Assembly: GCF_035582795.1 (NCBI RefSeq)
Contig: NC_134371.1
Location: 47,471,001 to 47,535,000, forward strand
Length of the DNA stretch: 64,000 nucleotides
Direction of reading: 5' to 3'
From: Mycteria americana
Lineage: Eukaryota > Chordata > Aves > Ciconiiformes > Ciconiidae
Positions 28,520 to 41,110 of the stretch are shown in pieces. Under the pieces are notes generated by a model that saw only the letters and a list, made by a program, of their open reading frames with translations, searched no databases and was not told where the DNA came from. How positions within the stretch are numbered: the stretch's first letter is position 1; each line of letters starts with the position of its first letter. The translations under genes and the position numbers were made by a program.

Positions 28520-29868
28520 CACGGGGAACAATATTTTCAAAAGTCAAGAAAGAAACAGTTGCATCACCACAAGGAGTTGTACATACTAGGAACTATAGTC
28601 TTTGTCTCATTTTCTTTATATCTTCTAAGACAACCTTTCACATCCACCACATCCCTGCTCCAAGAAAAGTTCAGCAAGTGTTTGAGAGGGTACGAAGGTT
28701 TGTCGTAGCACTGCACTTCTGACCAGACACAGAGACTGATGATAACTGAGGTCATGCATCAGCCAACTCCCATAGCATTTTACCTGCTTGGCTGAATTAC
28801 TGTTGCCAAAAATAAAAGCATAAAAGAGAAGCAGAGGGCAGTGCTTTAAGTTGATTGTTTTCTGCTCATGCAGCTAGGGTGCTTATTTTGGTTTGTCTTT
28901 AGAAATGAAATAGGCTGATATGTTTTCAGTAGGCGGGGAATCAAACACACTAGACCAAAAAAATCAAAGTGAGTTGGATAAGTAAACAAAATATATCAAG
29001 GGAACTTAATTCCTTGGCAGTGGTACCAGTGGATTCCAGTGGAGCTTGTATCTGGAAAATTGGATCCAGGGCTCAAAGGGATTAATTTTGCATATTTATT
29101 TTACTTTCCTGTTACAGATTTGGAAGTTTATACTGTTAAGTCTCTCACTCATTTTCTTTCTTCCTCTAAGAACTGGATAGCAGGTCAGGAGAAGAAAATT
29201 GAAAATATGTACTAATTATGCAGTAGGTTGGAAGACATCCGTTCAACTTGCTACTATAAATAGGACAACAAGCAGAGCTATTGACATTATTCACTATCAG
29301 AAAGGAAATTATTTCTGTGATTATTCAACATATATTGTTTTTCTAAAGTTGTATTTTAAATGCATAAAGTTACTACAATATATAATGAGTTAATAATTCT
29401 GTCACATTACTTTTATGAAATGTTATTTCACAGCATTGTAAGACATTATAAACACTCCTAAAAAGAGAATGTGAGCACTTACATACTGTAAGGCCATTTA
29501 CTAACAAGGGCCTGATAACAATGTCCTTCTGGGACACAGCCCATTGTTTTGGGAAACTAGTAATCTTAAATTCAAACTATAAATTACAATGACTGTTGGC
29601 ATTCCATCAAAGTGAAGTCTTTGTTTGCAAGCATAGCTATTTTAGTTTTGTCTATTGGATTATCAGAAGAAACGAACTCTGGATCCCCTACGCAAAAGCT
29701 AATCAGAAGAAATATGACAACTTTCAGATTGATAACCTTTAGAGAAATATGCGAGGCTTGCAGTATGCTTTTTAATCTTTTATTTGAATGTCTGGGTTTC
29801 TTAGGGCCTAAGCAAGTTGTCATGTTTAAAGTGGAGTTTTACTGCTAAAAATCCTCTCTAGTCATTTT
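28520..29868. other. Unique AT-rich non-coding sequence
   Basis: No gene or transposon recognised. Frames of 60-80 codons occur on both strands without recognisable domains. This stretch leads up to the CR1 fragment that follows. Confidence 0.7.
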
Positions 29869-29966
29869 ATAGAATCATAGAATGGTTTGGGTTGGAAGAG
29901 ACCTTAAAGATCATCTGGTTCCAACCCTCCTGCCATAGGCAGGGATACCTTCCACTAGATCAGGTT
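29869..29966 (-). mobile_element. CR1 LINE 3'-end fragment (short)
   Basis: Read on the plus strand, the piece starts with TATAGAATCATAGAATGG, the reverse complement of the CR1 3' terminal octamer repeats, followed by TTGGGTTGGAAGAGACCTT, AAAGATCATCTGGTTCCAACCCTCCTGCC in near-consensus form, and ACTAGATCAGGTT. The element therefore runs on the minus strand, with its 3' end at 29869. Only about 100 bp of the 3' UTR survives; the 5' side stops abruptly inside the 3' UTR, the typical CR1 5' truncation. No coding part remains. Confidence 0.93.
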
Positions 29967-31502
29967 TTTAATGTGCAAAACCAGATAAAGTAGCTAGAAC
30001 CCCAAAATAAACATTTCTCTTTAAGGACTTCATTCAGCTCATCCAAAGAAAAGGGGAAAATCTTCATTTACTTCTTTATATCCTGAATGCAGCTCTAAAT
30101 GAGTGCAAACTAGCAGATAAAAGTCAAATACTACTACCTCATAGTAAAAACAGACAAAACAAAATCCTACAGATGACTTGCATGCAGATTTGTATTGTTT
30201 TAACTAAAGTACATTTTTTAGGCTAAGTTCAGGGAAATTGGTCTTCTATTTTAGACAGGTCCTTCATCATTAAGAGGTATTTTAAGGCAACACACATTAT
30301 TAGATTATGCCAATTCTCTGTCACAGACATGATTCATTCTGATTTGACTGCAATTTTAATCGGCTGCCAGGAGAGCAAGTCCTTCACTGATGGCATTCAA
30401 AACCAGCTCTAATACCCAAGCTGCCTTGGGAATTAGAGTTGACATTATTGTTATAGTTCTGAACACAAATACAAAGCATTTTTACCTTGCACAGCTGAAA
30501 ATGCCAGTTTTCTATGCCTTGAAAATTAACAGAGATTAATCTTAAGAAACAACTGCAAACTGTACATTTAAATTGGTAAAGTGCTACATGTAGATGCAGA
30601 GAAGCAATGACTTGAACTGAGCCGAGAGGCTTTCAGAACAGCAATTACACTAAAAATCACAGACTGAACCTAAATCAAAGACTTTGAGAAAGTTTTATTT
30701 GAAGATGACATATCCTATTTGGAGTATAGACAGGGATGCCGGACATAACACCAAATGATATCCTTCCATTCTACAGAACACATGTAAAGACTTCGCCAGA
30801 AGGTCCTATCACACTCTGGACAACCCCCTTCATGTAAGATGTGTGGAGAGGATCCAGAAGGGAGAAAAAGTACAAGCTTTTAAGGTGTGCAGAAAGCTTG
30901 AAAGAACTGGATTTATTCTCTAAAGAGAAGACTGAGGAAAAGGTGCAATAAAGCACTCTCTAAAACATGCTGAAAAAGCAAGGGAGTAAGTTGCTCTTCA
31001 TATAAGACCAGACAGCTCATTTTTAATCTGCAGCAAGGGAACTTTCTAGCTGTAACACCAATGACACCGACAAAAAAAGAAGATTGCATGGTACATTCAG
31101 AACTTGTAGTTTTCCTCCCTTGGGACAGAGAGACAAACTACAATGTTCTAGGTTGCTCAAGCCTGATTTGTCACAGACCTCATAATAAAACAAGATTGGA
31201 CTCAAATGTGTGTGAGCCTTAGATAACATACCTAAATACAAATGCATATATAGGTATGGAAAGTATTCTCCTGAACAGGAATCAACAATCACAAAGCTAG
31301 TATATAGCTACTTCTTCACAGAATGTGACTTGCAACTCACACTTAAGTGGGGCTCCATCAGTTTAAGTCGGAGTAAAACGAGCTCACAGTGCCTCAGCAC
31401 ACTACAGCACTATCGTAGTAGTTGCTAACTTACCCCCTGCTTGAGACGTTACTCAGTAAGAAGAATTACTCCACTTTTAGGTCTGTACTCTCTTAAGTCT
31501 AG
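29967..31502. other. Unique sequence between two CR1 fragments
   Basis: No gene recognised. Frames of 61-89 codons on the minus strand (30771-30956 and 31023-31292) have no known domain. I see no other repeat here. Confidence 0.7.
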
Positions 31503-31815
31503 GATAATAGCATAATTTAGTTTGGAAGGGACCTCCAGAGATCATTTAGTGCAACCCCATGCTCAAAACAGGTGTAATTAGATCAGGTTGCTCAAGGCCT
31601 TGTACAGTTGGGTCTTGCCTATCTCCAAAGATAGAGATCCCACCACCACTCTGGGCAGCATATTCCAGTATTTGGTAAAAACTTTTTGCTTAATATCTAA
31701 TAATTGGAACTCCCCATGTTTCAACTTGTGCTCATTGCCTCTCATCCTATCGCTGTGCACCTCTAGGAAGAGTCTAGCTCCATCGTTTCTATATCCCAAT
31801 TTAACAACCACAATC
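31503..31815 (-). mobile_element. CR1 LINE 3' fragment with degraded ORF2 C-terminus
   Basis: The plus strand shows the eroded tail and 3' UTR (TTTGGAAGGGACCTCCAGAGATCA, here with substitutions, then AGATCAGGTTGCTCAAGGCC). The reverse complement of the C-terminal reverse-transcriptase ORF follows. A minus-strand open frame of 79 codons (31578-31817) keeps the CR1 order: a histidine/asparagine-rich stretch, then LLDIKQKVFTKYWNMLPR, then VVVGSLSLE. The tail octamers are no longer clean, and substitutions are more numerous than in the copies near 40.8 and 58.4 kb, so this is an older insertion. It is 5' truncated and inactive. Confidence 0.9.
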
Positions 31816-34800
31816 AAAACACATAAGCAGGAAGATAATGATCTTGAGTGCTAATCCAGTCCATGGGGCATGGTAGTTTATTCGTGACCAAGAGACCACT
31901 AGAATTGCACCATTTCATTCTGGTAAGTGACAGAATATAACCAACTTTGCTGTTAAGTAAAGATATATCTGCTTTTATTCACACATTAACATTATGTAGA
32001 GAGGGACTTTCACAGGACACAGTTCCTCTTCTGAAAGCTTCTCCACTGACAGCCTTCTCCAATAGATTCACCCTCTCTTATTACAATCAGATTTTTCAAG
32101 CCTTCCTGAACAACTTGGGGCTAGATCTTTAACTATTATAGGGCTTTTTACCAATTTCACTGGCTTTTCTTTCTTTGAGAGAGGTTACAAAACAGTGTAT
32201 GTATATATTCTTAAACTTATCTTCAGGGGAGTTAACACTGAATATCAAGAGATGTGCAAAAAAGCCATCACTACATTTAGCAACACTGCTAATGAGGTAG
32301 TTTTACTAGGTCCATTATAATGTTATTACAATAAAACCTGCAGATGCTTGATGAATTATTCATAAATGGGTGTTTCAATGGGTAAGCATGACCAAGCTTG
32401 TTCTGCAGTAAGAATCATATGTTGAGCTTTCCTGGGTTTTGCAAGTTTAATTTTTCTAAAAAATACTGCTTTTAATACACTTATTAGTCAATGTTACTAA
32501 AGCGTTCTAGAAGCAATTGGATATTCTCTCACATACTAAATATATTTATTTTTCTCAGGATTTGTCAGGTCTATTTGGGTACTGTTTATTATGATTTATT
32601 AGATCATACAATTACCCCCAAAGTGGATTATGGAATCCTTAAACAGTACATGAAAGATGCAATCCAACTTCCAGTCAGAATTTGGCATGAAATTGATAAA
32701 GTCTGGGAATTGTAAATCTAAGCTTTTATACTGCACAACCAGAGAATCTGTGAAACAAAATTCAGCTTGGTTTCCAAATCTCACATCTGAAACTTCTGCT
32801 TGATTATTTAAGATCATCATAATAATTTTCCTGTGTACGCATCTGTGACTCATTACCAGAAGTTAGCAGGCCTGAGTTAGCATGACACATACCCAATTTC
32901 TTTGTCTGGTTAACATATTTCACACCTCCTGCCCATGCACAAGCACAGCCTGGATAGTCTATAACTAGTGATATTCATGTCTGCCACTTGCCTGTGTCCA
33001 GCCATACTCCTAACTATAGAGATGTTTTCTGCCTTGTCTCCAAATTCTTATCTTTCTATAGCCTAAAAAAGTAGAATCCTATAAAGGTAAAAATAAGCAT
33101 TTTGTAAAATATACACTGACTTCACTGTCTGCCAACTTTATGGACCAATATACTCAGTAGTAAAGCAAAATAAAAAAAAAAGTCCTGATAAGATTTTGTC
33201 ACTAACTTTATTCAGTACCAAACGCATTATAGTGCCATTCTAAAAGGGAAAGTAGGGATTCTCCTGGGTTCTCACAGGAGGGAAATGACAGGGGCATACA
33301 TGAAGGAACTAAGTAACCTTCATTCCTGGAATTCTTAAATCTTTAATCATGTTCTAAGGAGAAAAATGAAGACCAATTAAGGTCATATGCTTTGTCTTCC
33401 TAAAATGTCTAGCTTAGTTCTTGTTGCAATGAGGTACACTACACTTTTAGATGTACTTGAAATAGCCACGCAGCAAACTATGGAAATTGATTTTTAAGTA
33501 CCAGATTTTGTTCATACATTTTTCTTTCAGTGATTTATTTAAAGCAGTTGAAAGATACAGCAGTGGTTTTGCAGTAATGAAAATTCCACTTCTTGTAGCA
33601 CTTGTGTCTTGGCTCAATAGTTGCTGATTTGCTCCAAAATATATTACATAATAAAATGGAATTTCCAGACAGAAGTCAGTACTTTACAGCTAGATATATA
33701 TCAGGGGAAACCTCTTATACACTTTGGCTGCTAATTATATGCTATTGGTTCTTGACAGAAATACTTTCTGGGTTACATTTACTTTTTGTTCCCATGAAGA
33801 CATTTAGAGAAGACTCTAGCATACTTCCATTTTATTTTCCACACAGTTGCTAATGCAAAACCATCCATCTTTTACTGGGACAAAGTGAGAATTTATAATG
33901 AGCAAGTAAATTCAGACTCCAGAAGTCTTTTTTTTCTTTCTTTTTTACATTTTTTCCTAAAGTTGAAAATTTGGGGTTTAAAAGGTGATTTCTGAGGAAG
34001 GCATACATCAGAAATAGCAGAAGCAGCATGTTTAGCAGCCAGAACAATCTAATAGTTGATGCTGGAGCAAGGAAGAGGTGGTTGAGAAGAAGAGAGGTGG
34101 AAGAGAGAAATGTGGTTTCCACATTTCTGAGGAAAGGTGTTGTAGTATTCAAACGTAAATATTGGATCCATATGAGGTTCAAGATTATAAACAAATGACC
34201 CACAAAGAATTAGTAGAACTTAATCAAACTTTGTATATGGAATGCATCTAAGAAATTCAGGGGAGGAAGTGGAGGGAAATCCCAATTTTATTTAATGTGA
34301 AAAAAACAATTAAGTTTTCAACAAACAGTTGTTTTGATCACAGAAAGTACTACTCCATTTTCAAAATATGTCCCAGTGGATAATCTAACAAGTAATATGG
34401 AAGAGCTTAAGCAAATTAGAATAATGTCAGCATATGTGATGATCTAATTAACTGTATGAAATATGAAGGTAAAAATATAGTAGCCTGAACATAGTCTAGT
34501 GAAATCACAGATGTTCCAAACTGAGAGGAAGTCTGATTCATAAAATTGGGTAATCAGTCTGCCATAATGCATATAAAACGCAAATAAATCCACTACAGAC
34601 CACTCAGGTTCAGTGCATCACAAAAGTTATCAAAAAATGCAATCTATCATGTATCAAAGTCTATAGACCTAGAATATTACATAAAAGAAAGTTAACCAGC
34701 AGCACTTGAATCTTCCACATCACCCTTTAAAATTTTTAAGTTACATCTGCACAGAAGGTTGTGCACAGAATAATAAAAGTGCATATACTTAGTATTTGGT

Positions 34801-37800
34801 AATGAATTCAAAATCTGAACTGAGCAAGTGGCGTCCCATTTTGTGAAACCTCTGAACATCCCAGAAGGAAGAAGAGCCACCATTCCCTCCTAGGCCTTTT
34901 TTATTTTCCTGTCCCCCAGAGTCCACTTCGTAGACCTCCAGTCTACAGCTGGCATAATGTTCCTTTTTCAGAAGTAGCTAAAGGCATTTCACAGATGTAG
35001 TGAAAATAAAGTTTTGCTTCCCTGTGAACAAGCCAGAGGTGATCTTGCCAGTGGATGAGGTAGAGGGAGCTATTGCTGTAAGAAGAAAATCTTATTGGAA
35101 CAGCTACTGCATTACATACCTTTACATCTTTTACCTGCAGCAGCAATGAGCATGGCTTTGCAGGAATCTGGACTAGACATAGGTGTTTTGTCTGAGGTAG
35201 GTATCTACTTAGAGCTCACCTGAAGTCAGTCCTCACCTCTGTGTTATCTCTGGAACTTAAACTAGCTGGACATTACAAGGGGAGTCAACAGCCTCTATAT
35301 GCTCCAATCACCTGGCAAAAATGTGTAAACAAAAGGAGCAAAAGAATAGTGCTTTATGAGTATTTTGAAGGCAATTACAAAATCATCACCAGGCAAACGT
35401 TTTCAGCTAAAGTATTTCCTTGGTAAAATATAGGTTTGGATCAAACAGAATTCATGATAGTTTTTGAGATTCCAGAGCTAGAAGGCCAAATGGCCCACAA
35501 AGCAAGCCATAAATATAAATGGGGGAACAAGGAAAATTGATATCTGTGGGAAAAGGAAGAAAATCTCCTAAATATTGAAGGAGAGGCAAAAATATAAAAC
35601 CCCTTTATTTTCTAATTTAAGAAACAGTAAGACTGGGCATCCAAGAAGTGTAACTGAAGACATTCACACATGACTCCATAGTTTTTCCCCAACACTACAC
35701 AAAGCCTCCTTCTGAGTGAGTTGTAGGACCTTTCTTGAACCTCAGGAGTAATTCACTTTTGATAGGTCTGATTTTAAAACAGAAGTAGAACTACTTTCAG
35801 ATTCTAACAGTAAATATCTGTCGATCTTTACACCTAAGTGTTGTGGACTTCGTCTAAATTCTTGGAAGAATCTATTTTACTTGTTTAATTTCCTTGGTGG
35901 CACAGAATACTTCCTCATTTGCAGAGATTTTTTCCTCTTTTCACTCAAGCAAGATGTCATATTTCTAGAGAACTTTTGGACTTCATAGGTTGTAAATGAC
36001 ATGTCAGAGCCAAGGTTTTAGATAAAGCGTTCACATCAGTATACATATGAGCAGTGTTCTACAAAAATTAAGAATATTTTGTCTTCAAGGAATGATTCCT
36101 CAAATGATATTCAAACTTATTTCTTTAAACTGCTGTGAATTAAAAATCCTTGTTTACTTTCTGCTACTTCACAGTTCATCTGGAGCAAAACGAGTCCAGT
36201 AGAAGGGTACCAGTTGGTCCACTCCTCCTTGCCCATTAGGCAACATTGGTGCTAGGCTGGCAGGAAACATGGAAGGACAGATGTCATGAGACTTACCCTG
36301 ACTGTACCTAGAAGTTGGATAACATTCACTGTTATCTAGCTTGCAGGTCTCAGGCAACTCTGCTGATCACTTATCCCTAATGTTACCCATGACTGTTTCT
36401 ATTAAGGCATTCCTATTGCCCGTTCCCTTTCTGAGGTCTCTCAGCTAAAGGAACAGAAACAGCTGTCAAACTACTTAGCATTGTTTAAAGAAATTTCAGC
36501 CAAAGCCTCCTGTCTGTTCCAATGAATTAGTTAGATTTTAGCATGCCCCACTGGGTTCAGATCTCATTCTAAATTTCTAAATATGGCCAAAGTTTTCTAA
36601 AGAAACAAAAACCCAAACTCAACATGCTAAATTCTCTGTTCTCATGTCCCAGACTGCATCTTCTCACTTGCATTACATACATTTGATGGCAAGCTTCCAG
36701 CCTTCCAATGTAGAGTGCTCTTTGCCCCACCAAGGAAGTGAGTTAGCAAATATTGCACTGCACAGCATTTCTAATATTAGAGAGTTTATAGATCTGCAAG
36801 ATTGCCTCCTCAAAAGGAACTGGTTTAAAAATTCTATACCTCTGTGTTATCGTAATATTGAAACAAACAAACAAGCAAACAAAATCAATTTACCAGAATT
36901 ACTAATCAAAATATTGAATTCTGGAATATTTCTGACTTGATCCTCTTCCCCATTTATCCCACCTACTTGAAAGGTCAACACTAATCCTAGGCAAGATGTT
37001 AAATATTTTTTAGATGGCCTGTAGTTTTTGCAAGCACATTTTATATTATACCTGCGACTTAAGCATGTGCCTCACGTAAATTTTGCAATATATTCAAGTG
37101 GTTAAATATTTGCAGCACTGTGACTACTACAGTCATGAAGCACTTTGCTGCCAAAATTAAACAATACTAGAAGATGGAAGAGTGGTTTTGGATTACCTTC
37201 AAAATCAGGGACTGAGAATTATGTGGCCCATACGCAACTCATTCAACAATTTTTCCTCTCAGCCAAGTAAGAAATAAGGCTAAGAAAACTTCTTACTATA
37301 GTGCTACCTGTTGCTTTTTTAAGTACCAGTTGTTTGGTTTGTCTAAGTAGAGCAACAGATTCCACAGATTTTGTTTAGTCTACAGGTCATCTTCTGGGCA
37401 ACTATTTCAAGAACATATGCCAATAGTTAGCTGAATAACTACTGTATGCCAGAGACCGTAAGAGAAAAAAAACCCCTTCCACTTACTGTGATGAACAGAA
37501 TAATAATATGAAACAAAAAGAAAAATATACAATAATATTCTCAAATAGGTATTTTATGGTTACAAATCAACATTTTTTGCATTCTGAATTTATAATGATC
37601 TCTGCCAAATATTTCACAAATTGCCCCAGAGGCAAAATATTCAAAGTGCCTAAGGAATGTAAGTGCCTTAATCAGGTTTGAAAATGTGGCTCAAGTTAGT
37701 TGGTTAGCTGGATACTTTTGAAAATTGTATTCTATCCTATATATTTAAGGCACATCATGTTAGTGACTGTATTAACATCTTATAATTCAAGTAAAACCAC

Positions 37801-38945
37801 TTCAGGTAAGCAGCCAAATTCCCTCATATTCTGTAATGTCCAGAAGATCTCAAATCTTTGTGATTTCATGTGCTTCAAAAGATGTGAGTGCATGCAAGCA
37901 AGTTTACTCTAAAGTACCACCAGTAGAACACAGATTCTACAAAATACAGAAACATTATTGTGGGCACCCCCAAACTCCGGTTTCATATTAACCAGTACTT
38001 AGTGACCATATCCCAACTTCACAGGTCAGGTTTTGAGTCCTGTACATGCTGTAACTTCCAGGAACTCATCTACAAAGCTCTTATTTTGGCTTCACTTAAT
38101 AGTCATGAAATGTGTTACTCAGAATGAGTCAAGCAGATGTGTGCATAAACTATATAATTTGTTGATTGCTCTTCCCATTTCCTTTTTTTTCCCCTTTTAA
38201 CTAACTCTGACCCAGCCTGTTTGTCCTCCTTTTGTCTTTTCAGAATTGTACTTATAAGCCACACTAAAAATCAACAATACTATCACCATTTTCTTCCTCA
38301 TGTTATAATGGTAGTAATTCTAATTTCAGTTCTTAGATAGAAGTCCCTTTTCCAACATATATGCTTTACTTAAGATGTAATTAGAAACATGAGGCAGCTT
38401 TTCCCACTTAATTCTGAAGCATCTGGCATTGACCACTATTTGCCTTCTGTATGTCAATGTATATGTTTGCAAAATTAAAACCAGACTAAGATAATCTTTG
38501 ACCAATCAAAATGCCAAAAATGAATTCCAGAATCCATGACAAATCTACATCCACTCAACGGCATAGGCATCCTCATCTCCTTACGAACTTCTGCCTCTAT
38601 TATAATAAAAAAAGAAATGAAACCAAAGGCAACAAGTAATAAAAACAGCAGACAGATGACAGAGCAGCCTGCTAGTGGAAGCAATTCTTTGCCTCTGCTT
38701 TGTTCTTTTTTCTGTGACATTCATTTGTGCAAGCAGTGACAAGAAGTAGAAGAAAAAGCATAAAATCAGCACCCACCACATCTTATGCAAGTGTTTCTAT
38801 TTATATTAGGCACAGAAAGAGAGAATTCACAAACTTGGGGTATATTTTGAAGTTATATCTGTTTTGCTGTGAAGTATATTCCAAAGAAAATAGTTTACCC
38901 CACCAGATAGCACATCATGCAGATCTGATGTCAATTCACACCACC
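31816..38945. other. Unique AT-rich non-coding sequence
   Basis: No gene or transposon recognised over 7 kb. A (CAAA)n-type tract lies at 36861-36885. The longest frame is 117 codons (33850-34203, minus), rich in Leu and Phe but in low-complexity T/C-rich DNA, with no known motif. A 98-codon frame (36644-36940, plus) is also unrecognised. Confidence 0.7.
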
Positions 38946-39550
38946 TGTCATGGTTTAACCCCAGCCAGCAACTAAGTCCCACACAGCTGCTCGCTCACTC
39001 CCCCCACCCAGTGGGATGGGGGAGAGAATCAGAAAGGTAAAAGTGAGAAAACTCGTGGGTTGAGATAAAGATGGTTTAATAAGTAAAGCAAAAGCCACGC
39101 ACACTCAAGCAAAGCAAAACAAGGAATTCATTCACTACCTCCCATGGGCAGGCAGGTGTTCAGCCATCTCCAGGAAAGCAGGGCTCCATCACGTGTAATG
39201 GTTACTTGGGAAGACAAACGCCATCACTCCGAATGTCCCCCCCGTCCTTCTTCTTCCCCCAGCTTTATGGGCTGAGCACGACACCATATGGTATGAAATA
39301 GCCCTTTGGTCAGCTGGGGTCAGCTGTCCTGGCTGTGTCCCCTCCCAGCTTCTTGTGCCCCCCCAGCCTCCTCGCTGGTGGGGTGGGGTGAGAAGCGGAA
39401 AAGGCCTTGACTCTGTGTAAGCACTGCTCAGCAGTAACTAAAACATCCCTGTGTTATCAACACTGTTTCCAGCACAAATCCAAAACATAGCCCCATACTA
39501 GCTACTATGAAGACAACTAACTCTATCCCAGTCAAAACCAGTACACCACC
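38941..39550 (-). mobile_element. Solo LTR of an avian endogenous retrovirus, with target duplication
   Basis: The LTR proper spans 38946-39545 (600 bp) and reads on the minus strand from TGTACTGGTTTTGACTGGG to GGTTAAACCATGACA, with TG...CA termini. It is flanked by a perfect 5-bp duplication CCACC (38941-38945 and 39546-39550). No internal retroviral sequence adjoins it, so it is a solo LTR left by LTR-LTR recombination. Inside, the minus strand carries AGCCCATAAAGCTGGGGG (a TATA-like site) and ATTAAA (a possible polyadenylation signal) near the 3' part. A 5-bp duplication fits ERVL-like or some class I elements; the exact family needs a library search. A second copy of the family lies at 55942-56527. 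Confidence 0.93.
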
Positions 39551-39599
39551 ACATTTTCACCATTAATTCTTAAATCAGTTAATGATTTCTACCTAAGAA

Positions 39600-39885
39600 A
39601 CCCCCAAAGATACAAAAGGGCAGGTGGCGTTAGTCCAGGGCGCAGAGTCCAGACCCAGGCCTAGCCAAAGACAGCTATGGCTGCTCACTGCTGTCTATCT
39701 CATGTCTGCCAGAGCTGTGGAAAGCTGGCACAGCTGCTCTCAGTGTCCCAGAGGGGCTCAGACACTCCTGTTCAGGAGGGCTTCCTCTGCCCCAGCCCGC
39801 CCCGACTGCCGGCAGCAGGCCACGTCCTCCTCCTCCCCATCCTCCCAGCAGCCTTGCTTGGTCTGCTAAGACAGCTTGAGGTAGG
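39600..39885. other. GC-rich patch between two LTR elements
   Basis: This stretch is much richer in G+C than the flanks, with CCCCAGCCCGCCCCGACTGC and several other CpG or C-rich runs. Two overlapping plus frames (81 and 74 codons) cross it without a known domain. Its position, 55 bp after one LTR and 300 bp before another LTR-like piece, suggests repeat-derived DNA, but I cannot match it to a family. A small CpG-rich regulatory element is the alternative. Confidence 0.45.
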
Positions 39886-40186
39886 TCTCCAGTTTCCTTA
39901 AAGGAACTGAATTATAAATATGCAAAAGGACAGGGGAAATCATAAGCTGCTAGGTTTTGGTTTATATTTGGTTATAGGGGGAGTCTTGCTGAAAATTAGT
40001 CACAGGTGTTATTCTCCCGGACTTGGTTCTATTCATCCTAATCATACAACAAAAAGAGAAACCAATTTTCATTGCCTGTCTCATCCATTCCCTTCTCCAC
40101 TCATATCTACAAGTTCTATTTAGCTCTCTGGAGGATTTTATTAGCAGGAATTAAAAATATTCCTAGGAAAGTTCCAAGTTCACATT

Positions 40187-40525
40187 TGTAGCAGGTGTCT
40201 GGGGCGAGGTGCTGGCAGCAGGGAGCTGCAGGAGCAGCCTCTGTGAGGAGAGGCCCAGGGCTGGGCACAGCCGGTTCCAGCCAGTTCAGCAACAGCCCCA
40301 CAGCAGGGCACAGCTGAGCCCCTCAGCCAAGCTGGTAGTGCCTCTATGAAAGCATATTTAAGAAAGGGCAAAACACCACAAACATGGTGAGGAGTGAGGA
40401 AAAAAGCATGAGAAACAGCCCTGCGACCCCCAAGGTTGGAAAAGGATGGGGAGGAGAAGGCACTCCAGGTGCCAGAGTCTGTATTTCCCTGCAGTCTGGG
40501 GAGAACCCCTCACCAGTGCAGTTAG
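40187..40525 (+). mobile_element. Truncated LTR-like fragment (5' part with TATA box)
   Basis: The segment begins TGTAGCAGGTGTCTGGGGCG and runs through a GC-rich region (CAGCTGAGCCCCTCAGCCAAG) to GTGCCTCTATGAAAGCATATTTAAGAAAGGGC. It then continues through GAGGAGTGAGGAAAAAAGC, GAGAAACAGCCCTGCGAC, CCAAGGTTGGAAAAGGATGG and AGGCACTCCAGGTGCC. This order matches, from memory, the start and promoter region of a long avian ERV LTR in which TATTTAAGAAGGGG serves as TATA box. Similarity fades by about 40525 and no CA terminus or target duplication was found, so the 3' part is missing. Minus-strand frames of 60-63 codons across it (40116-40371) are shadows. Confidence 0.6.
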
Positions 40526-40770
40526 ATATCTGATTCTTTGCAGGCACAGCTTTTACCAGTGACTTTACTAATATATCAGGAAGAAAATGTCAGAGGGTCT
40601 TTGCCAGCATCCCTGCAAAGTGCTAAGATGGCAATATCAGAGAAACCACCTGCCTCTTTACTAAAGCACTGGCCTTTGGCAGACTGCCCTAGAGCTCTGT
40701 TTCCACCTCTATCCGTGTAAATCCCCAGTACAAAAAATTGCTGCACACCAGGCCCTGTCCCCTATGCACA

Positions 40771-41110
40771 TTCATAGAATCATAGAATGCTTTGGATTGG
40801 AAGGGACCTTTACAGGTCATCTAGCCCAACCCCCCTGCAAGAGCAGGGACATCTTGAACTAGATCAGGTTGCTCAGAGCCCCATCCCACCTGACCTTGAA
40901 CGTTTCCAGGGATGGGGCCTCCACTACCTCTCTGGGCAACCTGTGCCAGTGCTTCACCACCCTCATGGTAAAAAATTTCTTTCTTAAATCCAGTCTAAAT
41001 CTGCCCTCCCTTCATTTAAAACCATTGCTCCTTGTCCTGTCACAACAGGCCTTGCTAAAAAGTCTGTCCCCGTCTTTCCTATAGGCCCCCTTTAAGTACA
41101 TTCCTCTTAT
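40771..41110 (-). mobile_element. CR1 LINE 3' end with remnant of the RT C-terminus
   Basis: On the plus strand the tail octamers TTCATAGAATCATAGAATGC (40771 on) are followed by the 3' UTR (GGATTGGAAGGGACCTTTAC, AGGTCATCTAGCCCAACCCC). Next come the reverse complements of the last codons of ORF2: GTTTCCAGGGATGGGGCCTCC, CTCTGGGCAACCTGTGCCAG, and the segment giving a FF-LKSSLNL-like antisense shadow. The element lies on the minus strand and is truncated near 41110. The tail and UTR are close to the consensus I recall, so it is younger than the copy at 31.5 kb. Frames on the plus strand over it (40787-41084) are shadows. Confidence 0.95.

Noticed and set aside
33850..34203. 117-codon Leu/Phe-rich minus-strand frame that looks membrane-like
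   Set aside because: The hydrophobicity comes from T/C-rich low-complexity DNA on the coding strand; no family recognised.
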